From Acetobacteraceae bacterium (lineage in GTDB: Bacteria > Pseudomonadota > Alphaproteobacteria > Acetobacterales > Acetobacteraceae), in assembly GCA_030044345.1 (NCBI GenBank), contig JASHVY010000582.1:1-5429 (forward strand): a DNA stretch of 5,429 nucleotides. Reading direction: 5' to 3'. The notes under the pieces are model-generated. The model did no database searches. It was not told the origin of the DNA and saw only the letters and a program-made list of their open reading frames with translations. This document shows, piece after piece, positions 1 to 5,379 of this stretch; position 1 is the first letter of the stretch, and each line of letters begins with the position of its first letter. The position numbers and the translations under genes were made by a program.

Positions 1-539
1 GGGTGCGGCCGTGCATTGGCGGCGCCCGCGAAATTGATCTCGCGCACGACCGGGCGGCATCGCAGGCGCACGAAATAATCCTGGAAATCGAGCCAGCCTT
101 CGTCGGTGTGAAGCCGGGTGCGCACGGGATCGTCGCTCATCGGCAGCACGCGCGGCCCAACCCCGAGGCGGCGGCAGAAATCGGCCGTGATGGCAGAGAG
201 AGATTCGCCGGCGCGAAGCCGCCGCGTGCGCTCGACATGGAGGGCGAGATCACGGTCCCCGAGACGAAACCACTCCGCCCCGCCAAGCGCCGCGAGCGTC
301 TCCATGAACGACCATGTCTCGTCGCGCCGCCCCCAGCCGAGCTCCGGATTGTCGAGGCCGGCCAGCGTGTACATCAGCGTGTCGATATCGGGCGAGATGG
401 AGAGGCCGAGATGCTCGAAATCATCGCCGGTATTGGCGATGACGAGCAGGTTCTCCGGCGCCAGGATGCGGGCCAGTCCGAGCGCGAGCTTGGCTCCGCC
501 GATGCCGCCGGAAAGCGCGACAACAAGGCTTGGCATCAT
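1..539 (-). CDS. cofD: 2-phospho-L-lactate transferase CofD/FbiA, N-terminal part (runs off left edge)
   Basis: CofD (FbiA in mycobacteria) transfers a phospholactate-type group from its GDP-activated form onto the deazaflavin Fo, giving F420-0 or, with the PEP-derived donor, dehydro-F420-0. It acts in the cytosol. Visible are 179 codons with no stop, a little over half of a family usually just over 300 residues long. Family signatures in order: a glycine-rich start SGGIGGAKLALGLARIL (about 10-26), ANTGDDFEHLGLSISPDID (35-53), GWGRRDETW (68-76), WFRLGDRDLALHVERT (90-105) and LPMSDDPVRT (132-141). Two ATG codons are adjacent (539 and 536). The first is chosen because it makes an ATGA overlap with the cofE stop, and a GGAGG lies 13 nt upstream of it (553-557), already far for a ribosome binding site. 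Translation is therefore probably coupled to cofE. The phospho-donor (2-phospholactate, PEP or 3-phosphoglycerate) cannot be read from this fragment. Confidence 0.95.
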   Translation of the reverse strand, partial: MMPSLVVALSGGIGGAKLALGLARILAPENLLVIANTGDDFEHLGLSISPDIDTLMYTLAGLDNPELGWGRRDETWSFMETLAALGGAEWFRLGDRDLALHVERTRRLRAGESLSAITADFCRRLGVGPRVLPMSDDPVRTRLHTDEGWLDFQDYFVRLRCRPVVREINFAGAANARPH

Positions 540-1309
540 CGAAAGAGATCTTCCTCCGGTGGCCGCACGAGCGTGGCGGCCGAAGAGACGGGTGCCGACC
601 ATTCAAGGCCGCGCACCAGCACGACCGGCCTTCCTTCATCTGCCTGCCCCATCAGCAGCGAGGCGGCGGCGGCGATCTCATCGGCGAAACCGACGATGCT
701 CACCTCCAGCCTGCGGCCGAAAAGATCGGCGCGGCCGCGAAGATCGATCAGCGCAGGCAACCCGGCCACGCCAAGCGCGATGCCGACCGTGCCGCGCCGC
801 CAGGCCCGGCCGAAACTGTCATTGATGACGACGCCGACCGTAGCACCGGTAAGCGCGAGCAGCCGCGCGCGCAAGGATGCCGCACTTCCATCAGGGTCTT
901 CGGGCAGCAGCAGCACGCGCTCTTTGCCGTCCGGCGCGGCAATGTTCGACTGATCGACGCCGGCATTCGCCATGACGAAGCCAAGCCGATGCGCGACGAT
1001 CAAGAGCCCCGGGCGCTTGCGCACCACGCGGACCGATTCCGAGAGGATGACCTCCACCAGCCGCGGGTCCTTGCCGATCTCCGCGCCGAGCGCCACAGCG
1101 CGGGGTGAAGGGGAGATGGCGGCAAGATCGATGAGACGTCCTTCCGCCTTCGATACGATCTTCTGCGCCACCACCACCACATCCCCGGTGCGGAGCGCAT
1201 GGCCGCTTTCCTGGAACGTGCCCGCGATCAGTCCGGCCAGATCATCGCCGCGCTCGATATGCTTGAAGCCATGAACTGCGGAAATCTCGAGAGAGGCAGG
1301 GCGCGTCAT
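536..1309 (-). CDS. cofE: coenzyme F420-0:L-glutamate ligase CofE (single-domain)
   Basis: CofE adds L-glutamates to F420-0 in a GTP- and divalent-metal-dependent reaction, forming the polyglutamyl tail; it is cytosolic. The 257-residue product is the usual size of a stand-alone CofE. It carries the family blocks GDVVVVAQKIVSKAEGR (42-58), RLGFVMANAGVDQSN (108-122) and VINDSFGRAWRRGTVGIALG (161-180). The last is the region that in known structures contributes to the nucleotide/metal site. The C-terminal FMN-reductase-like domain of mycobacterial FbiB is absent: the protein ends soon after residue 250. The ATG at 1309 overlaps the fgd-like gene's stop in an ATGA, and an AAGGAG (1314-1319) sits 4 nt upstream inside that gene's tail. 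The CofE stop in turn overlaps the cofD start. This implies translational coupling through fgd-cofE-cofD. Identity is secure; chain length and specificity for additional glutamates are not predictable. Confidence 0.96.
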   Translation of the reverse strand: MTRPASLEISAVHGFKHIERGDDLAGLIAGTFQESGHALRTGDVVVVAQKIVSKAEGRLIDLAAISPSPRAVALGAEIGKDPRLVEVILSESVRVVRKRPGLLIVAHRLGFVMANAGVDQSNIAAPDGKERVLLLPEDPDGSAASLRARLLALTGATVGVVINDSFGRAWRRGTVGIALGVAGLPALIDLRGRADLFGRRLEVSIVGFADEIAAAASLLMGQADEGRPVVLVRGLEWSAPVSSAATLVRPPEEDLFR

Positions 1310-2373
1310 GCCGCTCCTTGATGCCCGGCCGCATCCGCTGTCAGCGGAAGCTTGCGCAGGCGCGGCAGAACCTGCTCGCCATAAAGGCGGAGGAAGCGGG
1401 CCTGATCCGGGCCGGGCGCATGAAAGACGAGATGCCGGAACCCGAGATCCACATAGGCGCGGATGCGCGCGACATGCTCGTCAGGATCGGTCGAGACGAT
1501 CCAGCGGCTCGCGCTTCGCTCGGCGGTCAGGCTCGCGGCCAGGCGATCCATCTCGACCGGATCCTCGACGGAGAGTTTCTCTTCCGGCGTCAGGGCCAGC
1601 ACGGCCCAGTGGCGCGTATCCTCCATCGCCCGCTTCATCTCGGTATCAAATGAGACCTTGACCTCGATCATCCGCTCGAAATTCTCTGTCCTCGAACCCG
1701 CCTCGGCGAGCCCCTCCGCGACTTTCGGCAACAGGGTCTCGGTGTAAAGATCCCATCCCTTGCCGCTGGTGCAGATCAGCCCATCGCCCTGCCGTCCGGC
1801 ATAGCGCGCAATCAGGGCGCCCGCGGCCGCGACATAGATCGGCACTTGGGTCTCCGGCCGGTCATAGATGGTCGCCTTCTCGGTCCGATAATATTGCCCG
1901 GCGAACGTCACCCGTTCCTCGGTCCAGAGCCGACGGATCAGCGTCACCGCCTCGCGCAAACGCGCAAAGCGCTCCTTGAACTCGGGCCATGCCATGCCGG
2001 TGGAGGGCACCTCGTTGAGCGATTCGCCGGTGCCGATGCCGAGCACGACGCGGCCGGGGAACATCGCGCCCAATGTCCCGAAGGCCTGCGCGATGATCGC
2101 GGGATGGTAACGGAAGGTGGGCGTGAGCACGCTGGTGCCCATGATGATCCGTGACGTCTTCGCCCCGAGCGCCCCGAGCCAGGCAAGCGAGAACGGGGCA
2201 TGGCCGCCATGGTGCTTCCATGGCTGGAAATGGTCGCTGATGAAGACGGAATCGAAGCCGGACTGTTCGGCCAGGCCGGCGAATTCGAGCAATTCGGTCG
2301 GGCCGAATTGCTCGGCGGATGCCTTGTATCCGAGCTTGAGCAAAGCCGCACCCCTTGCTTTCGGTGATGCCAT
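1306..2373 (-). CDS. fgd: F420-dependent glucose-6-phosphate dehydrogenase-like LLM enzyme
   Basis: A luciferase-like TIM-barrel enzyme matching mycobacterial FGD1 along its whole length. FGD1 oxidises glucose-6-phosphate to 6-phosphogluconolactone and reduces F420 to F420H2. Numbering from the ATG at 2373 (355 residues; FGD1 has 336), the visible blocks are KLGYKASAEQF (13-23), SDHFQPWKHHGGHAPFSL (46-63), GTSVLTPTFRYHPAIIAQAF (79-98), GIGTGESLNE (112-121), AWPEFKERFARLRE (128-141) and LVFHAPGPDQARFLRL (315-330). By recalled alignment, His48, Trp52 and Glu117 correspond to FGD1 catalytic His40, Trp44 and Glu109. Lys205, Lys266 and Arg290 correspond to the phosphate-binding Lys198, Lys259 and Arg283. 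A sugar-6-phosphate substrate is therefore likely, though glucose itself is inference. First gene of the fgd-cofE-cofD unit. The start is uncertain: the ATG at 2373 has no clear ribosome site. A TTG at 2343 gives MLKLGYKAS, very close to the FGD1 start, with AAGGGG 7 nt upstream. An ATG at 2460 would overlap the divergent gene and adds non-family residues. Confidence 0.9.
   Translation of the reverse strand: MASPKARGAALLKLGYKASAEQFGPTELLEFAGLAEQSGFDSVFISDHFQPWKHHGGHAPFSLAWLGALGAKTSRIIMGTSVLTPTFRYHPAIIAQAFGTLGAMFPGRVVLGIGTGESLNEVPSTGMAWPEFKERFARLREAVTLIRRLWTEERVTFAGQYYRTEKATIYDRPETQVPIYVAAAGALIARYAGRQGDGLICTSGKGWDLYTETLLPKVAEGLAEAGSRTENFERMIEVKVSFDTEMKRAMEDTRHWAVLALTPEEKLSVEDPVEMDRLAASLTAERSASRWIVSTDPDEHVARIRAYVDLGFRHLVFHAPGPDQARFLRLYGEQVLPRLRKLPLTADAAGHQGAA
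2351..2356 (-). promoter_or_regulatory. possible ribosome binding site for a TTG start of the fgd-like gene
   Basis: Read on the minus strand this is AAGGGG, 7 nt before a TTG at 2343-2341. The TTG opens directly onto LKLGYKAS, where FGD1 begins. The alternative ATG at 2373 is preceded by a GC-rich sequence with no purine-rich ribosome site. The element therefore bears on which start is real; if the ATG is used, it is simply coding sequence. Confidence 0.35.
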
Positions 2374-2403
2374 CTGCGCGGCACAATAGCCCAGGCGCGC
2401 GAG

Positions 2404-2430
2404 GCCGCGACAGTCCCGGACCGGCGCGGC
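2404..2430. promoter_or_regulatory. 27-nt imperfect palindrome in divergent promoter region (candidate operator)
   Basis: The left arm GCCGCGACAGTCC and right arm GGACCGGCGCGGC flank a single central C at 2417. The two 13-nt arms are complementary at 11 of 13 positions (mismatched pairs 2410/2424 and 2412/2422). The centre lies close to the midpoint of the 78-nt gap between the fgd-like start (2373) and the divergent LLM start (2452). That placement and symmetry fit a binding site for a dimeric repressor or activator controlling both directions. No regulator gene is in the window, and GC-richness raises the odds of a chance palindrome. I saw no convincing -35/-10 pair for either gene. Confidence 0.45.
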
Positions 2431-2439
2431 AACGTCATT

Positions 2440-2443
2440 GGAG
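2440..2443 (+). promoter_or_regulatory. ribosome binding site of the plus-strand LLM gene
   Basis: GGAG lies 8 nt before the ATG at 2452, good spacing that supports this start. A second GGAG at 2454-2457, inside the first codons, could serve a GTG at 2464, which would shorten the protein by four residues. The ATG is preferred but the choice is not certain. Confidence 0.6.
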
Positions 2444-2451
2444 CCAGGACC

Positions 2452-3363
2452 ATGGAGCAACGGGTGATCAAGCTCGGCATTTCATTGCCTTTGATCGATA
2501 TCGGCGGCGATCCCGCCACCGTGCGCGCCTTTGCGGAAGCCGCGGAGGAAGCCGGCTACGATCATCTGGCCGCCCCGGACCATGTCCTCGGCGTCAATGT
2601 CGCGAGCCGGCCGGAATGGGGGGACCGCAACACATCGGCCGACCTCTTTCATGATCCCTTCGTGCTGTTCGGCTTCTTGAGCGGCTGCACCACCCGGATC
2701 GGGTTTTCCACCCAGGTGATGATCCTGCCGCAGCGTCAGACGGTTCTCGTCGCCAAGCAGGCCGCTTGCCTCGATGTTCTCTCGGGCGGCCGGTTCCGCT
2801 TCGGCATCGGGATCGGCTGGAACGAGGTCGAGTTCATCGGCCTCAACGAGGATTTTCACAATCGCGGCAAGCGCTCCGAGGAGCAGGTGCAGGTCATGCA
2901 GGCGCTTTGGGCCGAGCCGCATGTCACCTTCGAGGGGCGATGGCACCATATCCGGGATGCCGGCATCAACCCGCTGCCGCCGCGGCGTCGCATCCCCATC
3001 TGGTTCGGCGGCCATCATGACGCGACACTCCGGCGCACCGCCAAATGGGGCGATGGCTGGATGATGCTGGCCTATCCTGCGGATGACACCGCGAAGGCCG
3101 AGTTCGCCAAGCTCCGCCGCTATGCCGAGCAGGAAGGCCGCGACCCGGCCAGCATCGGCCTCGAGGTCTGGGTTTCGACCGGAGAGGGTGACGAAAAGAA
3201 CTGGCGGGCCGAGTTCAATTTCTGGAAGTCAGTCGGCGTCACGCATATCACGGTCAACAGCACGTTCGGCCGCTTCCATCATCGCCGGATCGGCGGAAAG
3301 TCATTCGCCGATCACCTGACGGCACTGCGGAATTACCGCAATGCCGTCGGCGATCTTCTCTAG
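2452..3363 (+). CDS. LLM-class predicted F420-dependent oxidoreductase (Rv2161c-like subfamily)
   Basis: A 303-residue luciferase-like TIM-barrel oxidoreductase of the subgroup predicted to use F420 (Rv2161c-like, the TIGR03619 type). Recognisable blocks are IKLGISLPLIDIGGDPATVR (6-25), AEEAGYDHLAAPDHVLG (31-47), VMILPQRQTVLVAKQAACLDVLSGGR (89-114), FGIGIGWNEVEFIGLNEDFHNRGKRSEEQ (117-145), IPIWFGGHHDATLRRTAKWGDGW (181-203) and GVTHITVNSTFGR (262-274). This is the normal length, with barrel and F420/flavin-binding motifs intact. The reaction and substrate are unknown; relatives use F420H2 to reduce, or F420 to oxidise, small organic molecules. It is transcribed divergently from the fgd-cofE-cofD unit, so it may share control with the genes that make and recharge the cofactor (inference). 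FMN use instead of F420 is possible. It ends at a TAG that overlaps a likely terminator stem. Confidence 0.88.
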   Translation: MEQRVIKLGISLPLIDIGGDPATVRAFAEAAEEAGYDHLAAPDHVLGVNVASRPEWGDRNTSADLFHDPFVLFGFLSGCTTRIGFSTQVMILPQRQTVLVAKQAACLDVLSGGRFRFGIGIGWNEVEFIGLNEDFHNRGKRSEEQVQVMQALWAEPHVTFEGRWHHIRDAGINPLPPRRRIPIWFGGHHDATLRRTAKWGDGWMMLAYPADDTAKAEFAKLRRYAEQEGRDPASIGLEVWVSTGEGDEKNWRAEFNFWKSVGVTHITVNSTFGRFHHRRIGGKSFADHLTALRNYRNAVGDLL

Positions 3364-3418
3364 AGAGGGATGCGCTCGCTCGCGCTCACGTGTCCCTCTC
3401 TCTCGGTCTTTGTTTTCT
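3362..3418 (+). terminator. likely intrinsic terminator after the plus-strand LLM gene
   Basis: The arms AGAGAGGGA (3362-3370) and TCCCTCTCT (3393-3401) form a perfect 9-bp stem around a 22-nt GC-rich loop. A T-rich run, TCTTTGTTTTCT (3407-3418), follows a few bases later. The stem begins inside the stop codon. The long loop and the gap before the T-run make it atypical. On the opposite strand no T-run follows the stem, so it should act mainly in the plus direction. Confidence 0.5.
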
Positions 3419-3480
3419 CGCGTGATTCAGACCTCCGGTGATCCCACCTTCGGTCATCACGCTCCAATAGGCCGCGCCGT

Positions 3481-3879
3481 TCACCCCATCGTGTTGACGG
3501 AGGTCGGCTCGATCTCGAACGTCACGCGCACCTCGCCCGGCTGGCGGAAGGGGTATGAGTCCTTCCCGAGATATTTCTTCGCGAGCCGATCGATATGCGC
3601 ATCCGCGCCCTCTTCAGTAACGTGCGTGACGCGGCCCCGGATCTGGATGTAGCGATAGGCATTGTCCGGATCGAGGATCGAGAGCGCCACCGGCGCCCCT
3701 TCCTTCATATTGCGCGTCTTGACCCGCCCCTTGGCGGAATTCACGCGCACCACGCCGTCCTTGTAGTCGAACCACACCGGTGTGACCTGCGGCGTTCCAT
3801 CTTGCATCAAGGTCGCGAGACTGGCGAAAGCCGTCTTTTGTTGAAGCAAATCCATGAATTGCGCGGGTATCGTCGCCAT
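3481..3879 (-). CDS. PPOX-class (FDOR-B type) predicted F420-dependent oxidoreductase
   Basis: A 132-residue split beta-barrel protein of the pyridoxamine-phosphate-oxidase-like superfamily, in the F420-associated branch (Rv1155-like, TIGR03618 type). Visible blocks are FASLATLMQDGTPQVTPVWFDYKDG (18-42), VNSAKGRVKTRNMKE (46-60), PVALSILDPDNAYRYIQIRGRV (63-84) and HIDRLAKKYLGKD (95-107). The RVKTRN segment matches the basic stretch that holds the phosphate tail of the cofactor in characterised relatives. Family members are usually cytosolic dimers that reduce small molecules such as biliverdin or other unsaturated compounds with F420H2. Some bind FMN, heme or nothing known, so the role here is open. 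The ATG at 3879 is chosen because GGGGAG lies 9 nt upstream (3889-3894) and the family homology begins there. The reading frame stays open to 4023, but those extra 48 residues look non-homologous. It lies 140 nt downstream of the monooxygenase gene on the same strand. Confidence 0.87.
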   Translation of the reverse strand: MATIPAQFMDLLQQKTAFASLATLMQDGTPQVTPVWFDYKDGVVRVNSAKGRVKTRNMKEGAPVALSILDPDNAYRYIQIRGRVTHVTEEGADAHIDRLAKKYLGKDSYPFRQPGEVRVTFEIEPTSVNTMG

Positions 3880-3888
3880 CGCTGTGCA

Positions 3889-3894
3889 CTCCCC
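3889..3894 (-). promoter_or_regulatory. ribosome binding site fixing the PPOX start
   Basis: Read on the minus strand this is GGGGAG, 9 nt before the ATG at 3879. It decides between this start and upstream starts in the same open frame, such as the one at 4023, which would overlap the end of the monooxygenase gene and add residues unlike the family. Confidence 0.6.
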
Positions 3895-3923
3895 AATCGC
3901 TTCTATGCGAACCGGCGCCCGGA

Positions 3924-3949
3924 ACCAATGCCCAGAACCAATGATTGGT
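3924..3949. promoter_or_regulatory. repeated ACCAAT half-sites with inverted repeat upstream of the PPOX gene
   Basis: ACCAAT at 3937-3942 and ATTGGT at 3944-3949 form a 6-1-6 perfect inverted repeat. A further direct copy of ACCAAT lies at 3924-3929, exactly 13 nt (a little over one helical turn) before the second copy, and both copies sit in the longer direct repeat GAACCAATG or its AACCAATG core. The element is 45-70 nt upstream of the PPOX ATG, where a promoter or operator is expected. It suggests that the PPOX gene has its own promoter in addition to any read-through from the monooxygenase gene. No regulator is identified, and no strong -35/-10 pair is visible. Confidence 0.4.
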
Positions 3950-4019
3950 CGGGCCGGGATCGCCCCATTCATCCCGATCAATCTAGCTTCCGAAGCCTGC
4001 GCATGGCAACGCGCCCCGC

Positions 4020-5354
4020 TCACTCTGCCGCCCGCGCGCGGAAGAACTGATTTTCCGGCCGCGTCAGACCGAGATTTTCGCGCAAGGTGGCGCCCTCGTA
4101 CTCGCGGCGGAAAATGCCGCGACGCTGCAGCTCCGGCACGACGAGATCGACAAAGTCATCGAGGCCCGCCGGCACGGTCGGGAACATCACGTTGAACCCG
4201 TCGGAGGCCTCCGTCTCCAGCCATTCCTGCATGGTATCGGCGATTTCGCCCGCCGTGCCCACCATCTGCAGCCCGCCATAGCCACCGACCATCTGGGCCA
4301 GTTGGCGAACCGTCAGGTTCTCCCGCCGTGCAAGCGCCACCAGCGCGTCCCGCCCGCTCTGGCTCGCGTTGGATTGTGGAATCTCCGGCAAGGGTGCATC
4401 GAGATCGAAGCGCGAGGCATCGACCCCGAGCCGGATCGAGAGATTCGGCACCCCGCTCTCCGGATGCACGAGACTGTCGAGCAGCACCTTCTTGTCCTCG
4501 GCCTCCGTCCGGGTTCGCCCGACAATGACGAGCGCGCCCGGCAAAATCTTGAGCGCGTCGGGCGCGCGGCCGAGCCCCTGCATCCGCTGCTTCACATCCT
4601 TGTAGAACTCTCTTGCCTCCCTGATGGTGCGGCTGCTGGCGAACACCATCTCCGCCGTCTCCGCGGCGAGCTGCCGCCCGGCCTCGGACGCGCCGGCCTG
4701 GACAATGACCGGCCAGCCCTGGAGGGGCCGCGCGATATTGAGCGGCCCGCGCACGGAAAGATGCTCGCCCTTGTGGCCGAGAACATGCATCCGGCGCGGG
4801 TCGAAAAAAATGCCGCTCTCCTGGTCCCGCAGCCAGGCATCATCCGCCCAGCTATCCCAAAGACCGGTGACGACGGCATAGAACTCGCGCGCCCGCCGAT
4901 AGCGCTCATCATGCTCCACGTGCTCCGTCATGCCGAAATTGAGGGCGGCATCGGGGTTCGAGGTGGTGACGATGTTCCAGCCCGCGCGCCCCAGGCTGAT
5001 ATGATCGAGCGAGGCGAAGCGCCGCGCGATGTGGTAGGGCTCATCGAAAGTGGTGGAGGCCGTCGCGATCAGGCCGATCCGCTCGGTCACCATCGCGAGC
5101 GCGGAGAGCAGGGTGAGCGGCTCGAACGAGGTGACGGTTGCGCTCCGCCGCAAGGCCTCGATCGGCATGTTCAGAACCGCCAGATGATCGGCCATGAAGA
5201 AGGCATCGAAGCGGCCGCGTTCGAGGGTCTGAATGAATCGCACCAGATGCCGGAGATTGAAATTCGCATCCGGATAGGCCCCGGGATAGCGCCACCAGGC
5301 GGTATGGATGCTGACCGGGCGCATGAAGGCGCCAAGGTGAAGGCGTTTCGGCAC
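4020..5354 (-). CDS. NtaA/SnaA/DszA-family FMN-dependent monooxygenase (LLM class)
   Basis: A 444-residue luciferase-like monooxygenase of the long subfamily that includes nitrilotriacetate, pristinamycin IIA, dibenzothiophene-sulfone and dimethyl-sulfide monooxygenases. Typical blocks are HTAWWRYPGAYPD (17-29), LERGRFDAFFMADHLA (44-59), HIARRFASLDHISLGRAGWNIVTT (108-131), NFGMTEHVEHDERYRRAREF (139-158), HLSVRGPLNIARPLQGWPVIVQAGASEAG (198-226) and DGFNVMFP (385-392). Length is normal for the family. Members are the oxygenase half of two-component systems: they take FMNH2 from a separate NAD(P)H:flavin reductase and use O2 to attack a C-N, C-S or related bond. The substrate cannot be predicted. 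A GTG start at 5354 is chosen because GGGGGAG lies 7 nt upstream (5362-5368); the frame stays open upstream to a TTG at 5378, which would include that ribosome site within the coding region. The PPOX gene follows on the same strand; whether it is a functional partner is unknown. Confidence 0.92.
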   Translation of the reverse strand: MPKRLHLGAFMRPVSIHTAWWRYPGAYPDANFNLRHLVRFIQTLERGRFDAFFMADHLAVLNMPIEALRRSATVTSFEPLTLLSALAMVTERIGLIATASTTFDEPYHIARRFASLDHISLGRAGWNIVTTSNPDAALNFGMTEHVEHDERYRRAREFYAVVTGLWDSWADDAWLRDQESGIFFDPRRMHVLGHKGEHLSVRGPLNIARPLQGWPVIVQAGASEAGRQLAAETAEMVFASSRTIREAREFYKDVKQRMQGLGRAPDALKILPGALVIVGRTRTEAEDKKVLLDSLVHPESGVPNLSIRLGVDASRFDLDAPLPEIPQSNASQSGRDALVALARRENLTVRQLAQMVGGYGGLQMVGTAGEIADTMQEWLETEASDGFNVMFPTVPAGLDDFVDLVVPELQRRGIFRREYEGATLRENLGLTRPENQFFRARAAE

Positions 5355-5361
5355 GATGGAA

Positions 5362-5368
5362 CTCCCCC
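5362..5368 (-). promoter_or_regulatory. ribosome binding site supporting a GTG start of the monooxygenase gene
   Basis: Read on the minus strand, GGGGGAG lies 7 nt before the GTG at 5354. This favours GTG over the TTG at 5378, which has no such site at proper spacing. Confidence 0.65.
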
Positions 5369-5379
5369 TTGAGCTCAAG
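5368..5379. repeat. 12-nt perfect palindrome abutting the monooxygenase ribosome site
   Basis: CTTGAGCTCAAG reads the same on both strands and touches the GGGGGAG of the monooxygenase gene. It could be an operator half, or a short hairpin limiting ribosome access. A palindrome of this length is expected about once by chance in a window this size, so position is the only argument. The remaining 50 nt to the window edge (5380-5429) show a CATATT hexamer on the minus strand (about 5390-5395) but no good -35 partner. Confidence 0.25.

Noticed and set aside
3..953. Long plus-strand open frame (316 codons) opposite cofD and cofE
   Set aside because: It lies antisense to two securely identified genes. 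Its product is low-complexity, rich in Arg, Ala, Ser and Pro, with no family motifs: a typical shadow frame in GC-rich DNA.
2374..2460. 29-residue N-terminal extension of the fgd-like protein from ATG 2460
   Set aside because: It would run through the divergent intergenic region and overlap the plus-strand LLM start, and the added residues have no counterpart in FGD1.
2482..3018. Minus-strand open frame (178 codons) inside the plus-strand LLM gene
   Set aside because: It is antisense to conserved LLM motifs; no protein family features and no plausible ribosome site were noticed.
3438..3460. GTGAT/ATCAC inverted repeat as a terminator for the PPOX gene
   Set aside because: It has only 5 paired bases and no T-run on the minus strand.
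3955..3976. CGGGAT/ATCCCG inverted repeat after the monooxygenase gene as a terminator
   Set aside because: It has only a 6-bp stem with a 10-nt loop and no T-run in the direction of transcription; too weak to call.
3880..4023. 48-residue N-terminal extension of the PPOX protein
   Set aside because: The extension does not resemble the family, would overlap the end of the monooxygenase gene, and a well-placed ribosome site supports the internal ATG at 3879.
4302..5372. Long plus-strand open frame (356 codons) opposite the monooxygenase gene
   Set aside because: It is fully antisense to a gene with strong family motifs throughout, and its translation is a charged, repetitive composition without recognisable domains.
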